A stretch of DNA of 57,888 bases from Ophiocordyceps camponoti-saundersi (nom. inval.) (GCA_003339415.1 PDHQ01000223.1:1-57888); one strand, 5' to 3'. Counted from the first letter of the stretch, positions 10,491-23,296 are shown. Made by a program: numbers and translations. Notes: generated by a model from the letters alone, not told the origin.

Positions 10491-13400
10491 TCTGGAAGAG
10501 GGAGGGGGTAAAGAGAGGGGAGAAGGGAGCCATCAACATCATCATCACCATCATGTGAAGCAAGACTTGGATACTGTATGGAGCATCCATCCATCCATCC
10601 ATCCATACTCTTAGTCTTCTTGGTGTTCTTCTTGGTGGGAGATGCTTGCATGCATGCATAGATTTCACATCACGTGATGGGCCGAGCCTGTGTGCGATTG
10701 GGCGGGACGGGCCTTGCGCGGGCGGGCGTCTAGGGCAAAAAGGAAAAGGGAAAAGGCATTTAAAGAGGGAAAAAAGAAGGCAGGGAATGAGGATGGTGGG
10801 GGCGTGAGATTATGAGTTTGTGTGTGTGTGAGTGTGTGCGTGTGGCGTCTTTTTTTCTTCTTTTCTTTCCTTTCTTTTTTGCGTTGCTCGTCATCTTCTT
10901 CTGCATCCGTATATTTTCATTTCTTGCCAGTCTACATACATATGTATGTATATGGTGCGTGCGAATAGGTGTTTATATGTAGAGATAGGATACTGTGGGT
11001 GTATGTATGTATGTATGTATGTTTATAGATGCAGAACAGAGACAGAGTCATCAGAGCCATCAAAGACAAAGGCAAGGCAAGGTAAAGCAAGGCAAGTAAA
11101 GAAAAAAAGAGCGGCAGAAAAGGGGAAGAGAGGAGAGACAAGATGGATGATGACAGACGGGACGTTGGCCTTGACCGTCTGACACAAAACCTGCCGACGA
11201 AAACCGTAAGGGAAAGAAACAAGCAAAAAAACAGTGTTTGAGAAGGAAAGAGAGAGAAAAAGAGTAAAAAGAAAAGAAAAAAGTAAACGAGTGACCGGTT
11301 CTTGTCTCAGTTTTCTTTTCCCTTCAAGCTGCGGTGATCGCCGAGGCAAGTCAAGCAAGCAAGCAAGCAAAGGAAGAAAGTGGCCGAGGTCGGTGCGACG
11401 AATGGCGGGGGGAAAACGAGATAGGAAAGGGATGGGGATAAGGGGGGGAATGTGGGGGGGTGTACATATGTACGATACGATGTCTGGTGATCCGCGGGGT
11501 GAGGGGGATGGGGATGGGGATGGGGGGGGCGACATAGGGAAGGGATCAGGGATTGATTTTAGTTGCTTGGGATGAGGCTTCGTGTGCATATGGATATGAA
11601 GGAGAGAGATATGGCTTTGTTGTTGCGTGAGGAAGGCAAGATAAGGGGGGAGGGAGGGAGGGAGTGATGTTAGGGAGAGAGAAGGCTTTGGAAGAATCCG
11701 TGGGTGATCTAGGGTAGGTAGGGGGGGAGCTGGCTCAGTTGATGAGTTTGTTCTTCTATGCTCTTTACTTGACTAGGTAGGTACCCAACTACCCACGTCG
11801 TCACGTGGCTCATTGACATGTGTATAGGTACTCTCAAGTATGAACCAAGTCAGTTTCTCTGCTCACTCAAACCACTCAGACTCGAACGCAGGTATGTATT
11901 CATCGTGTTTCGACAAGAACGTGGTATAAAGGTGGCTAAAAGTGAAAAGGTTCACTTAGGCTAATCGACCTAATCATTTAGCTGCATCAGTCACGTGGGG
12001 ACGGTTCGTGGGGCTGACAAATGCGCTAGCTAGCGTTAGCACTTCATGTACGCGTTGCGTTTCGGTCCCCGCAGACGACACTTGGAGCGTAAAAGAAAAG
12101 ACATGATTCAGGACGAATAGAGAGAGGAGAATCGCAAGATGGGAGTTGAGACTGTTGTGAGGGTTTTCACGATGCGTGTTGGTATGAATATGTACATGTG
12201 GCGGACGATCACGTGGAGAGAAGAAGGCATGCACACATATATATGTATGTATGTATATGCATCTACGGAAACATGTCTGCATGTAAAGTTCGCTATCCAA
12301 CAAAAGAAGCGGTCGGTCGGTCATAAGCGCAGGGTTTTGCTGAGTGGGAAGCACAGCGTGGGAAGGGAGGGCGGCCCGCGGCGGGATGCGGGCGGGCGGG
12401 AGGAGCCTTTTTTTTTTTTGCCTGCTCTTTTCTTGTTTATTGATTTATTTTTTTTTTCAAAGAAATTTAATTAATATGGCTTGCTGGCTGGGGGCCCATG
12501 TTGCATGTTGCTTCCGCTGCGGTGCTTCCGCTGCCGCTGCGACGCCCGACGGCTGGATCGACGGTGCGGGATGCACTGTTTTCTCGTGTGTAGGTACCTT
12601 GTATGGGAGATGCTGTGTGTTACTGTTTCCTCCCTCTCGGACGGATGGGTGCGTTTTGTGTGAGAGTGTGAGAGAGAGTGTGTGATGTGGATGTTCCTGC
12701 GTGTGTGTGTGTGTGCCGTCTCGTCGGGAGGAGTCGGTGGATTTATCCGCTGGTACGGACAGTGTACATATGTATGTATGTCGTTGTCTTTGTCGTGAGA
12801 GACGAAGCTGACTTTCAAAGTGACAGCGAATATGCGAACACCCCCTTTTTCTACTGCATCGATCTCTCTCCATCACATCCTCTGTTCATCTCCCTCTCCC
12901 TCTCCCTCTTTTCATCTACGAACAAACTCATAGAAGCAAGGAAAGAAACAGAGTATATCCAGATCCATCTGTATACATACATATATACATATCCGTACAG
13001 TGACCGACAACAAGGGAAAAAAAAAACCCGCATCAAGGCCCGACCCAAACCCCGCGTTGACACCACATCAACCCTTCCCACCCTCCGGGGCCTCCCCCAC
13101 GGGTCGAACCGCCGTGCGTGCATGGGTCTACTACCACGTCTCGAGTCTCCCTCGGGACAACCCAGTCGAGGCAATATTGGCCGCTTGCGGCATTGCCTCT
13201 GGCCTTGGCCTGCTAGCCGAGTTGTCTGTCGTATTCCCCGCAATCCCACCTTGTTCCCTTTACCCTTCTCCTCTTGTTTTCTTTTTTCTCTTCTCTTCGT
13301 TGCACTTTTTTCTCCATGTTTCTTGCTTCCTTTTGCTTTCTCATTGTTTCCTTTTTTTATCCCTCTCGTGCAGGTAAATCTTGTCTCTTAAGCGAGGTCG

Positions 13401-15408
13401 TCCCGATTAAGCACATTGAGGGAAAAAAAGAAAGGAGATATAAGCTTCATTTCCATACCTCCTCCTACGGATACTACATGGAAAGACACACACACACACA
13501 CACACGCAGCTCACATACACGTATGTATGTACATAGATATGTATGTACATGCATGCCTACCTTCCCAAACTGCTACCATGGCCGGACAAGAGGTTTGTTC
13601 GGTGCGGAACGTGGCCGCTCTAGCGGATGCTTAATACCAGCTTCGGCATGTTATGTGTCCTACAAGATATGCACATATGTATGTATGTACGTACGGGGGG
13701 GAGGGAAGAGAGAGAAATATATATACATATACTTCAATACAGACGCAGAACTTGTTAATGTCCATAGTCCATACCAAGACGGGCCCGAGCCGTGCATCCG
13801 GATGCAAGGGAAACGTTTCCACACACGCAGTTCGTCGGTGGCGACGGCTTCAGGCACGCAGGTAAACAAAAATCCTGCCGTCGTGCATACATATGTACGT
13901 ACATATGTATGTATGTCCATTTATACCTACATCACCGTGTATGTGTGTATGTATGTATGTATGATACTTCTATACGTTGCATGCACGACATTTCGTGCTC
14001 TTGATAGTACATATGAGGGGGGGAAAAAAAGGCTGAGGAAAGGGGGGGTAAAGGCATGAAAAGAATAGACTCAAGGGACAAGGGGGAGAACAGCTCGGTA
14101 TCCCACATGGCTTCCTATATTGTGTACTGTATGTGCTATACAGTTTTGTGATACAGACGGACAGGCATATGAGTGTACATATATTTCTTCCGATTCATTC
14201 GATCTAATACATACATACAGTCTTTTCCCTCGCTGCGAATATCTACATGCATACATATGGACATACAGTATAACAGAAACACATACATACATACACATAT
14301 ATGTATGTGTATGTATGTATGTATATGCATGCAACAGACGGGCGGAGGCAGACGGGAGGAACATGTGCATGGCAATACAACAGCATCAAGGGAGCGCCAC
14401 AAATCACCGTTGTCACCCCTCTTCTACAAGACATGTAGCTATCCTTCTCCAGCAAGAGCGCCTGTGGCTGACCTGTCAGATTGCCGAGCGTCTTTTTGCC
14501 CCCCTCCCCCCGACGGCCGTTTCGGCTGCCGAGGCTGGCCAATCCCCGCCCGGTGACACGAGTTCGGCCCTTGGGTGACCGGGGGGGAAGGGGGGGAAAG
14601 GGGGGGTGGACAATATCGAGGGCGTCATCTCCATCTATGTATGTATGTATGTATGTACGGATACGTTCACGCACGTCGGCGTACATGGCTTTCCTGGAAC
14701 TTGGAGGCGTCAGAGACAGAGTGTGTGAGCACATACATATAATGTGTGTGTATGTATGTAAGTGGGTGAGCGAGTGAGCGAGTGTTTGTCGTGTGTTGTC
14801 TGTCCGAGTAAGTGTGCGGGTGACTGACCGAGCGTGAGCAACTGTTTGCCTCCCCCCCCCCCCCTGAGGTGCAGTCACCCGTGTTTCGACTCCTCTTTCC
14901 CACCACCGTCGGCACACGGCCGCAGACGCATCCGGACCGGACCGCTGTCTCTTTCCAGCCCCGGGCCGTCCGCAGAGGGAGGGGGGGGGGGGGTGTTGAG
15001 TGGTAACCGATGCTGCATACTACGTATACACAGTACATATCTCTCTACCGGGGTTACGCTCATAGGGGATGAGGGGACAAACCCAACTGACAGCAGATAT
15101 GGGGGATTACAGCGCAAATCAAATAGAGCCAGCCAGTATTGGACAAAAGGCAACTGAAGAAAGCCAACACCAATATATGTATGTATGTACATATATACTG
15201 TATGTATGTATGTATGTATGACCGGTCCGTACGGATACACACAGACACAATCCATGAATACCCAGGGGTGTATAAAAGACAGAAGAGAAAAAGTAATAAC
15301 CGACCATGTCATGTCATGCCTCCCGATCCCGATACCCCATCCAGCCGCCCAGCCCACCGAACCGAACCCCTCGGGCGCCGCGGCCGGCACAGACGGGCCA
15401 AAAAAAAA

Positions 15409-15447
<39 letters not shown>

Positions 15448-15459
15448 CGGGGCGGGGGG

Positions 15460-15500
<41 letters not shown>

Positions 15501-16235
15501 AAGCAGTAGCACAAAATCGCGTTGGTTGCACTGTCTCATTTCCAGGCCTGCAAAGCAAAGCAACTTTGCATACGATGCTACGCTGTAACATCTGCCTCTC
15601 TCTCTCTCTCTCTCTCTCTTGCTCTCCCTTCACTGTCCTTCTCCCACATGCACACACCTCTCCTCTCCGTCTGTGTGTCTCCCGTACCATTCATTCCCTC
15701 ATCCGTCGCTTCGTTACCGACGCCCGATTGCGGGAAACAGAAGCAACTCCCATCAGCGTGATGACATGATGCGCGTCTCCCACCGCCTTTTTTGTTTTGT
15801 TTTTGTTTCTGGTTTTTGTTTTTTTTTGTTGTATTTTCTGTTGTTGTTGTTTTCTTTTTCTTTTCCTTTTGCGCCGCCAGCTGACCGCTATGGTATAGTG
15901 TTGCCTCTTGTCGAGCAACTGTTCCCGTCGACAACGCTTGCCCACAAGTTTAAAAACGTCAACCCAACATGTGACATTAAAATCAATCATAGAAGACAAG
16001 AAAGATGATGGAAGGATATCAGAGATGCCGTCAGGAAAAAATCGACGCAGTCCGCCCTCAAAGGTATCTTGCGAGATGGCCCATTGATGGATGGGAAACG
16101 CAGCGCCATGCTTGCAGGGTAAATCAAATCAAATGACCAAAGGAAAAAAGTGAGACAAAACTGTCGCCGCCTCCAAGTCGCATCGCCTCGTGTCGACGCG
16201 CAACCTGAGTGACAAAACCTCGTGCCCTCTCGCTC
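9961..16235. other. Gene-poor, microsatellite-rich stretch of about 6.3 kb
   Basis: No gene I can support. It holds (GT)n at 10462-10489, (CATC)n near 10585, many (GTAT)n/(ATAC)n runs (near 11001, 12240, 13520, 13890, 13950, 14290, 14640, 15180), (AC)n near 13494, guanine-rich stretches (near 11430-11530 and 14580) and a long poly-G at 15409-15498. Open frames here are repeat translations. A repeat-poor GC-rich island at about 13030-13250 is the only exception. Confidence 0.75.
15401..15498. repeat. Poly-A/poly-G tract of about 98 nt
   Basis: Eight A followed by about 90 nt of almost pure G, broken by three single C residues near 15448-15460. Confidence 0.95.
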
Positions 16236-17729
16236 TCAGGAAATATGCAACGGCATAGGTCCGGTATCATCGGGGGATGAACTGTGAGTAAGAGTCAGAC
16301 GCTGCCGATTGGCAACGTGAATGTCGATGAGCATCTCGACCATGGTTTCGGCTTCCTGGTGTAGCTGGCCAAGTTCTTCCTCGCTGAAGTTGCGGCCCAG
16401 CCTGTCCGGTCCGAACCTCGGCTTGCGATAGGCCGCAAAAACAATGCCACGGTCAATCTGCTCCGACAATCGCACGCCAGATACCGGGAACTGTGAGTCG
16501 TGTTGGCCGTTTCTTGCATACTGGCCAGTGTAGAAGGCGCAGGCGAAGCCACGGGCTAGATCCTGATCTTGAGCGTCCTGGTTACGGTATTCGATCCAGC
16601 CGTCCGAGCGAAGGATGGTGGTGTGCACATGACTCGAAATCTGGAGAGGTGATGGAACATGTTGCAAGCCGTGCGCGGCCAGCAAACGGCCCATCATTGG
16701 CTTGGAGGCGACATTTTGGTCCGGAGCTGCGAAGACAGAGTCGTCCGTCGGCGTCTTGACGTTGTCGGGCCACAAGTTGACGACGTAAATCAGATCAAAG
16801 TCGAATCGAAGGGCCATCCTGGCTGCCACAAAGGCGGCCACAGCGGCGGGTCGGCTGGTGCGCGGAGGCGTGAGTGTCAAGAGCGTAGGAGTGAACGGTT
16901 GGGTCGAGGATATGGACAGGCCCATGGGCGGCAAGTCCTTGGAGTCAGGGACAGGTGCCAGAATGGGACTCGGTGGCGCCAACTCGGCGATGTCGTCGTC
17001 GCTGAGCTTGAGGAACTCGTCGAAGTCGGGCTCTCTCAAGGTGGAGCTGCAGAAAGAGAGCCGGGCCGAAGGTGTGATACTGGACTGACTGTAGCTTCTG
17101 TGGAGGGACAGCTGATCGAACGAGTCAACGGTGTCATACAGCGAGCCCTTGGCCGTGACCTGGTTGGCGACGTGGGCGTCTTCGACGGGGCCGAAATCTG
17201 GCGTATCCTCGGGGGTCGGGGGTTCGCGAGGCTGCGTCGCCTTGGCGGATAGGCCAGAAAGACACAGGCCGCTATCCTCGGCGTCGGACGAGGGCGGCGT
17301 GGCCAGCCTGCTCGGGGGAGGAGCGACGTGGCAGGGCGAGTAGGATCGTGGGCTCGGCAGCTGAGGGGCATCGGTAGACGGAGTGTAGAGGGGCTCCGAG
17401 AAGGAAGAACTGTCAAACTCGCTGAGGAAGCTGTCGGTCTGTCGAGAGGAAGTCGACCTCTTGGGTTCATTGATGGCGGTATCCGGCATCTGTGGGCAGG
17501 TGCGCAAGGCGGTGATGATATCAGGGACCGAGGGAGACCGTCCTTCAGAGGTTCGGAGGCGGACTTCCTCGCGAGCGGCCATACGAGTCGTCTTGGGGCG
17601 AATAAAAGAAGGTGAAGGGAACTGAGGCTCCGGAGGCTGGGCAACTGCAGTCGACTGACGGTTTGGACCAGGCGAGGCCTTTCGCTTGTAGGCAAATAGC
17701 CGCTCGAGGCGATCGAGGCCGTTTGCCAT
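16236..17729 (-). CDS. Orphan protein of 497 residues, isolated between two repeat regions
   Basis: One uninterrupted frame, ATG at 17729. Residues 1-270 are Ser/Pro-rich and probably disordered, with many Ser-Pro sites that could be phosphorylated. From about residue 290 a folded domain begins: 'VAAFVAARMALRFDFDLIYV' then 'VNLWPDN', followed by 'GRLLAAHGLQHVP', 'SDGWIEYRNQD', 'GFACAFYTGQYA' and a C-terminal helix 'FSEEELGQLHQEAETMVEML'. The alternation of helix, 'YVVNLWP' strand and later strands loosely recalls a GAF/PAS-like sensor fold, but that is only an impression. No membrane segment or signal peptide. I cannot name a family. Its neighbours give no clue. Confidence 0.8.
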   Translation of the reverse strand: MANGLDRLERLFAYKRKASPGPNRQSTAVAQPPEPQFPSPSFIRPKTTRMAAREEVRLRTSEGRSPSVPDIITALRTCPQMPDTAINEPKRSTSSRQTDSFLSEFDSSSFSEPLYTPSTDAPQLPSPRSYSPCHVAPPPSRLATPPSSDAEDSGLCLSGLSAKATQPREPPTPEDTPDFGPVEDAHVANQVTAKGSLYDTVDSFDQLSLHRSYSQSSITPSARLSFCSSTLREPDFDEFLKLSDDDIAELAPPSPILAPVPDSKDLPPMGLSISSTQPFTPTLLTLTPPRTSRPAAVAAFVAARMALRFDFDLIYVVNLWPDNVKTPTDDSVFAAPDQNVASKPMMGRLLAAHGLQHVPSPLQISSHVHTTILRSDGWIEYRNQDAQDQDLARGFACAFYTGQYARNGQHDSQFPVSGVRLSEQIDRGIVFAAYRKPRFGPDRLGRNFSEEELGQLHQEAETMVEMLIDIHVANRQRLTLTHSSSPDDTGPMPLHIS

Positions 17730-17885
17730 GGCTGCTGATGAGAGCTTTTTTGACTGTGAAGTATGGCTATGACCTAGAGGCAGAATCGTGATGTAGATGG
17801 ATGAAGAGTCGAGATGTTGAGGGAGAGTCGAAAGATGTAGAAGAAGAGGTAGAAATGATATGTAGAGGCAGAAGTTATAAGAATA

Positions 17886-17894
17886 TTTTTTATA
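17886..17894 (-). promoter_or_regulatory. Possible TATA box of the 497-residue orphan
   Basis: On the minus strand this reads TATAAAAAA, about 160 nt upstream of the ATG at 17729, inside a purine-rich region. Confidence 0.4.
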
Positions 17895-19651
17895 AGGGAG
17901 GTGGGGAGAGGTGAAGAAAATTTGAGAGAGGCTGTGAAGAAAACGGGCTTGATTAGATTTGTCGAGTGCTGTGAATTGCGGCCGATGAACGTGGTTGGGT
18001 AGGCGGGACGAGGTGAAATGAGAGGCGAGAGGTCAAGGATGAGAGATGATGCACGTCACAAGCGAGGGTGGTGCAGGGCAGATCTTGTGTGACCCGATAT
18101 GTCGGTTTCTTTTCTGTTATAAGACGGATGACGGTTTTGAGGAGGCAGCGGAGATGGGGGGGGGGGAGATTGTTGATTGGATGCAGATGCAGGCAGTCTG
18201 CGAGAGAAGATGGAAAAGAGGACGATGAGATGTGATTCGTTTTTTGGGAGGTTGAGAGAGGAGAGAGAGAGACGGAGACAGAGAAGAGAAGAAAGGCCCT
18301 GTTGCTGTGTAAAGATCTGAGAAGGGAGAAGGGAGAAGTGAGAGAGATGGAGAGAAGGGAGAGGGATAAGGATAGCGAGGGAGAAGGAGAAGGAGAAGAT
18401 GAGAGAGAGAGTGAAAAGGGTCGGATTCGTTCGCCGTCGTCGTCGTCGATGTCGTCGATGTTGTCGTCGTCGTCGTCGTCGGCGTCGTCGTTGGTGGGTT
18501 GATAGGTTGGGTCGCCTGTCTGGCAGGTACCGAGAGCCTTTCTTTCCTTCCCTCTCCCCGGAGTAAGCGCCGTTGGCCTTCCTAAGCTTTAAGGCGGAAA
18601 GCGGACGGAGAGGCGGAAGCAGAAGCAGGTAGGAGCGGGTGGGCGCGTGATAGCCTCTTTATTACAAAACTTGACTCTCTTATGGATGATCCATTCTTTA
18701 AGATGCTTCTCCTCTTTCCACTCCTCCTCCTCCTCCTCCTGCTGCTGCTGCTGCTGCTGCTACTCCTCATACTCCTCCTCCTCCTCCGCCTCCGCCTACA
18801 CTCTGCCACCAAAAAGCAAACAACGCTTACTCTACGAGCAACTAGAGCTAGCTGTCGGCTCTAGAAAACAAGAAAACTAGGTACCTACCATGCTCCGACA
18901 AGGGGGGGGGCGTGTAAGGTAGGTAGGTGGTAGGCAGTAAGTAGGTAGGACACCATTAAGCCTGGGGTATCACATCTCAGCCTCCCCCATCATCTTAGTA
19001 CTACCTAACCCATCTCTCTCTCGCTCTCTCTCTCCCTCCCTCGGTACGGATACCAGTGAAAAGCTCTCTCTCTCTCTCTCTCATTTACTTCCTTTTTTTT
19101 TCCCCCCTCCCATTCCCTCTTCTCCTCCTTTTGCCCTCCTCTGTGCCACCACCGAGACAGCCTCGTCCCCCATCCCTCGAAAACCCTCAGGCCGCACGGA
19201 CGCTTCATACTGCTGCCCTTTCGTCTCCTCGACCTGTTCTTACTCTCTCTCTCCTCTGCCCTGACTACCACACTTTGGCCTCCCCTCCCTCTCTCTTCTC
19301 TCTCTCTCCTGCAATCTTTCTTCTTCTCTTCTCTCTTTTTCCTGCACGCACGCACCCCAATTCTTGGCCTCGATATCTACCTCTCCATCTACCCATCGAC
19401 TGCAGTAGGCTCCCCGTCTCCCCTCTTTTTTCTTTTCATGTCTTCGCACAGGTGGCGTGCCTTGGTATGAGTTTCTCCTCCCTCCCCGCCTCGTTTGATA
19501 ATGCTGCACCTACGAGGGCGTGTCTCCAGTGCTGTGTGTACATACAAGGATACAAAGATGGGCCGATCGAGCTCGAAAATATAATCAGTCCAGTCCATGA
19601 CGCCAGGCGGGGTTGCCATCTGGCAGAGAGAGAGGGAGGGGGAGGGGGAGG

Positions 19652-19686
<35 letters not shown>

Positions 19687-20884
19687 CAAGGGAAGAAAAA
19701 GCAAGTATAAGCGCGAGCTGTCACAAAGAGGCTGGCTGGACAGCCGCTTACCCGCAAGCAATCGTCCCTCCCTCCCCCCTCCGTCTTTGCACTTACGAAG
19801 GCGGAGAAGGGCTTCTCCCAGGTAGTAGCAGTAGCAGTAGTTGGTAGACGTCCAAGAACCAGGCTCTCGGGTTCATCACGTTGACCGGTTCGACCGCTTG
19901 CTCGGGGCTCTTCAACTTGGTCGGGTACCTGAGTAGGTAGGCAAGTAGTAGATAGGTGAGTATGTCCATAGGTAGGTAGTCGACAACTGACACCCGGCTT
20001 CAGAAGCGCACGGCCCCTCTCCGTGGCCTAGGTAGGCCTGTCGTTGACAGCTCACTCACTCACTCTATCTATCTATCTATTCCCCCCCCCCTCTCCTCTT
20101 TCTTAAGCCTACTACTGATACCCAGGTAGGTGCGGATACTAAGCAGGTAGTTGGTTGTGTGATAAACAGACAGCTTCTTCTTCTAATTTTTTTCCTTCTT
20201 CACCTCTCAGCTAGGTAGGTAGCCTTTTGGAGACGGAGGCATTAAAGTCGTCGAGGGAAGGGTGCGTAGTTTCTGTGCGTGAGCCCTCGCTCCCCCTCCC
20301 TTCCCTCGTCAAATCTTCTCTCTTCACTTTGCTTCTTCTCATGCCCGCAAACGTCCGCTACGACCTGTTGGGACTTTAGCCACTCTGCCGTGCATTGCAC
20401 CCGGAAGAGCTAGCTCTGTCTGAGAGGGCTCTCGGAAGTTTCGCAACCTGCGGCCTAAGTTGACTACCAGGTAGTAGGTAGGTAAGGTAGGTAAGGCAGA
20501 TGGGCAAGTATCGCGTACTGATTGATGGAAATGGACATGGGATGAGATACGATGATCATATCCGTACATACCTAGTACTCACAGATAGAGGTAGGTACCC
20601 AGGCAGGCAGGTAGGTAGGCAGGTATATGGATGGAGGACTCCCTCCCATGGAGCAGCGACCCTTGTCTGGGCTCGAGCTGGATGTGTCTCGCATGGTAAG
20701 TAGGTATACATATCATGTATGTGAGCTGATATCCGTACATACACACACGTACATACATACATATATAGGTAGGTACAAGCAGCTGCTACGGATAGAAAAA
20801 AGGCTGGAGAGAGAGATGATGTTATGACGCAGATGGCTGCATGTAAGTAAGTATGAGTATGTATGTACGGATAGTAGCGAGAGA

Positions 20885-20939
<55 letters not shown>

Positions 20940-22877
20940 TGACCTTGTCCATCGTCTTCTCCCTCTATCTTCCTCTCTCTGCCTATTTCCTTTCTTCTTC
21001 ACATCTTTCTTTCCTTTCCTTTTCCCTCTTGCCTAGGTGCCCACGTACGTGTCTCTCCCTCTCATGGCTTATCATGTACGTCTGTAGCTACCTACCTAGG
21101 TATGCCCGTATGAATATCCGTATACGTGAATATATCCTCCCTCAGCTGCTTCACAAAAACAAAATACCCCAGAAAATAAAAAACACTCAAACATCTCGCT
21201 CTCGACCTTCTTACCGTCCGAGTTGCGAACCTGTCTTACAAGATGTGAAACGAGGTTCCAAGCACAGTCTATTTCGTACCTTCTTTTTTTCCTTTTCAAT
21301 TGTTTCTTAGGAGAGAGAGTGAACAAGGGTCTGTGAGTTCGCTTCTTTCCTTGGTTCAGGGCAGGATGATGACCTTGTCGAGAAACTAAAGGGAAAGGAT
21401 GAGAACGGATCAGAGAGCAAAAGCGCTCGGGTGCCATGACGCTGACGCCGCCCCTTTTTTTTTTCTCCTCCCCCCTTTTCCTTGTTCAGGGCCGCCCTGG
21501 ATTCTGTTGGAGTGATTTGGAGGTGTCGAAAACCCTGCAGATTATTCGTTCCAGGGACAGCCGTCATCATCTATGGTCTTGTAAGGGGGGAGATGGGTGA
21601 AGGCAAGTTTTCATGAGTCTCGCTCGGCAGAAGAGTATAAGAGAGCCGTTGAGAGAGACGACAATGGAGGGAAAAAAGGGGGGCGTATGAATATACGGAC
21701 GTACATACATACACATGTCCGTGTGTATCCGTATCGTGTGCCTGTATGCGCGGATATGTATGTATTCACACCTACATACATGACTGTTGACATATAAAAA
21801 AACAACCCACACAGTCACGATGGCATCCTCCGATTCCTTCACTCCTCGCTCGATTAGCCGCCATCTGACAGAGGAGGAGAAACCTCTCGATTCTCTCCCT
21901 TGTTATTCACTTCCCCCTTCCGCCCGCGGACATGGCTCCAAACACAGACGACGAAACAAAAAGGGGGGGGGGAGAAAGGGGGGGGTGTGTGTGTTCGATA
22001 GAGATGATTCGGATCCCTGGATGATTCTCAGAAGGAAGAAGAAGAAGAAGACGACGACGACGACGACGAAGAAGAAGAAGAAGAAGAAGAAGAGAGAGGA
22101 AAAAAGCAATAACCGGCTGCATGCAAAACCGAGGTCTTGCTCCCCACAATCTCGGCCTCCCTGCGTCTGCGAACCGAGCCATGGCACCCCCCCCCCCCCT
22201 GGTCTGGTCCGAGCCAGTACATACATACATACATGCATATGGATACATGCCACATATCCGTACATACATACATACACACCTACCTACCTTTTATCTCTAA
22301 TTCCGGAACCAGGGCGTAGGTGTGAGTGTGTGGGTGTGAGAGAGTGTGTGTGTGTGAGTGTTTTGCCCGTGGGTTTAAAATAAAATAAAAAGGAGGGCAA
22401 AGTTAGGGTTCATGACGAGCCAAATTGCTATCATCATCATCATCATCATCATCGTCATCATCATCGGCTTCATCGTCGGCTTCCTCCATAGAGGGAGGAA
22501 TTGAATCCCACTCCCCCCCCTCCCCTTTCTCTCTCTCTCTCTCTCTCTCTCCCCCTCCTTTGAAACAGTCCGAGCGAGAGAGAAAGAGAAGTGAGTGAGT
22601 GAGTGAAAGAAAAAATCCCCCATCTCTCCCCCCTTTTCCTCCTCCTCCGTAGTTTGGTTCGCAACTGTCTCTCACGGCCTTTTTTTTTTGCCCATTGACT
22701 TGACTCGTCATAAAAATAAAATGTGACCCCGGCTTTCCACTCAAGGGGATTGCGATCTCGGCCCTAACCGTACACGCCTACATACATACCTACGGATAGA
22801 TACACACACACTTCTTCTTTCCGCCTGACCACGGGATAGATACCTAGGTAGATGGATAGGTAGGTAGTCAGCTAGAT

Positions 22878-22923
<46 letters not shown>

Positions 22924-23225
22924 GGTTGGATGGTTGGTTGGTTGCATGGCTTGTGGATTTCCTCGTAGACAAGGTTGCATTTCCCTTCTAGACTTACATA
23001 CATACCTACCTACTCTCTCTCTATCTCACTCACTCACTCCCTCCCTCACTCACACACACACTCACTTATCTACCACCTCATAGGTAAAGGGGGAGAAGAT
23101 GAGAATCACACATGATCCCATACACTCATACACACCTTCTACCTCGCCTACAGTCGACGATGGCAAAAGCCGGGACGAAAAGAAAAACGACTTTACACAA
23201 ACAGCCCTCTTCTCATGCCTCCTCC

Positions 23226-23257
<32 letters not shown>

Positions 23258-23295
23258 CTCCTCCTTTTCCACTTCCTCTTCCTCCCTCCTCCTTC

Positions 23296-23296
<1 letters not shown>

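Noticed and set aside
10671..12215. CACGTG sites scattered in the desert (10671, 11802, 11992, 12210)
   Set aside because: Their number across the window is about what chance predicts, so I did not call them regulatory individually.
12678..13391. Possible membrane-protein ORF across 13000-13390
   Set aside because: Only a short part looks protein-like; the rest is polypyrimidine-encoded Leu/Phe/Ser. Kept as a finding, not as a gene.
14875..15690. Polyproline/polyglycine ORFs over 15.3-15.6 kb
   Set aside because: They arise only from the poly-G tract.
19056..19847. Ser/Leu/Pro-rich ORF on plus strand
   Set aside because: Encoded by CT-rich DNA; no domain and no plausible exon ends.
21787..22383. 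Lys/Thr-rich ORF at 21.8-22.4 kb
   Set aside because: It is driven by (GAA)n/(GAC)n and G-runs; no conserved segment or splice logic.
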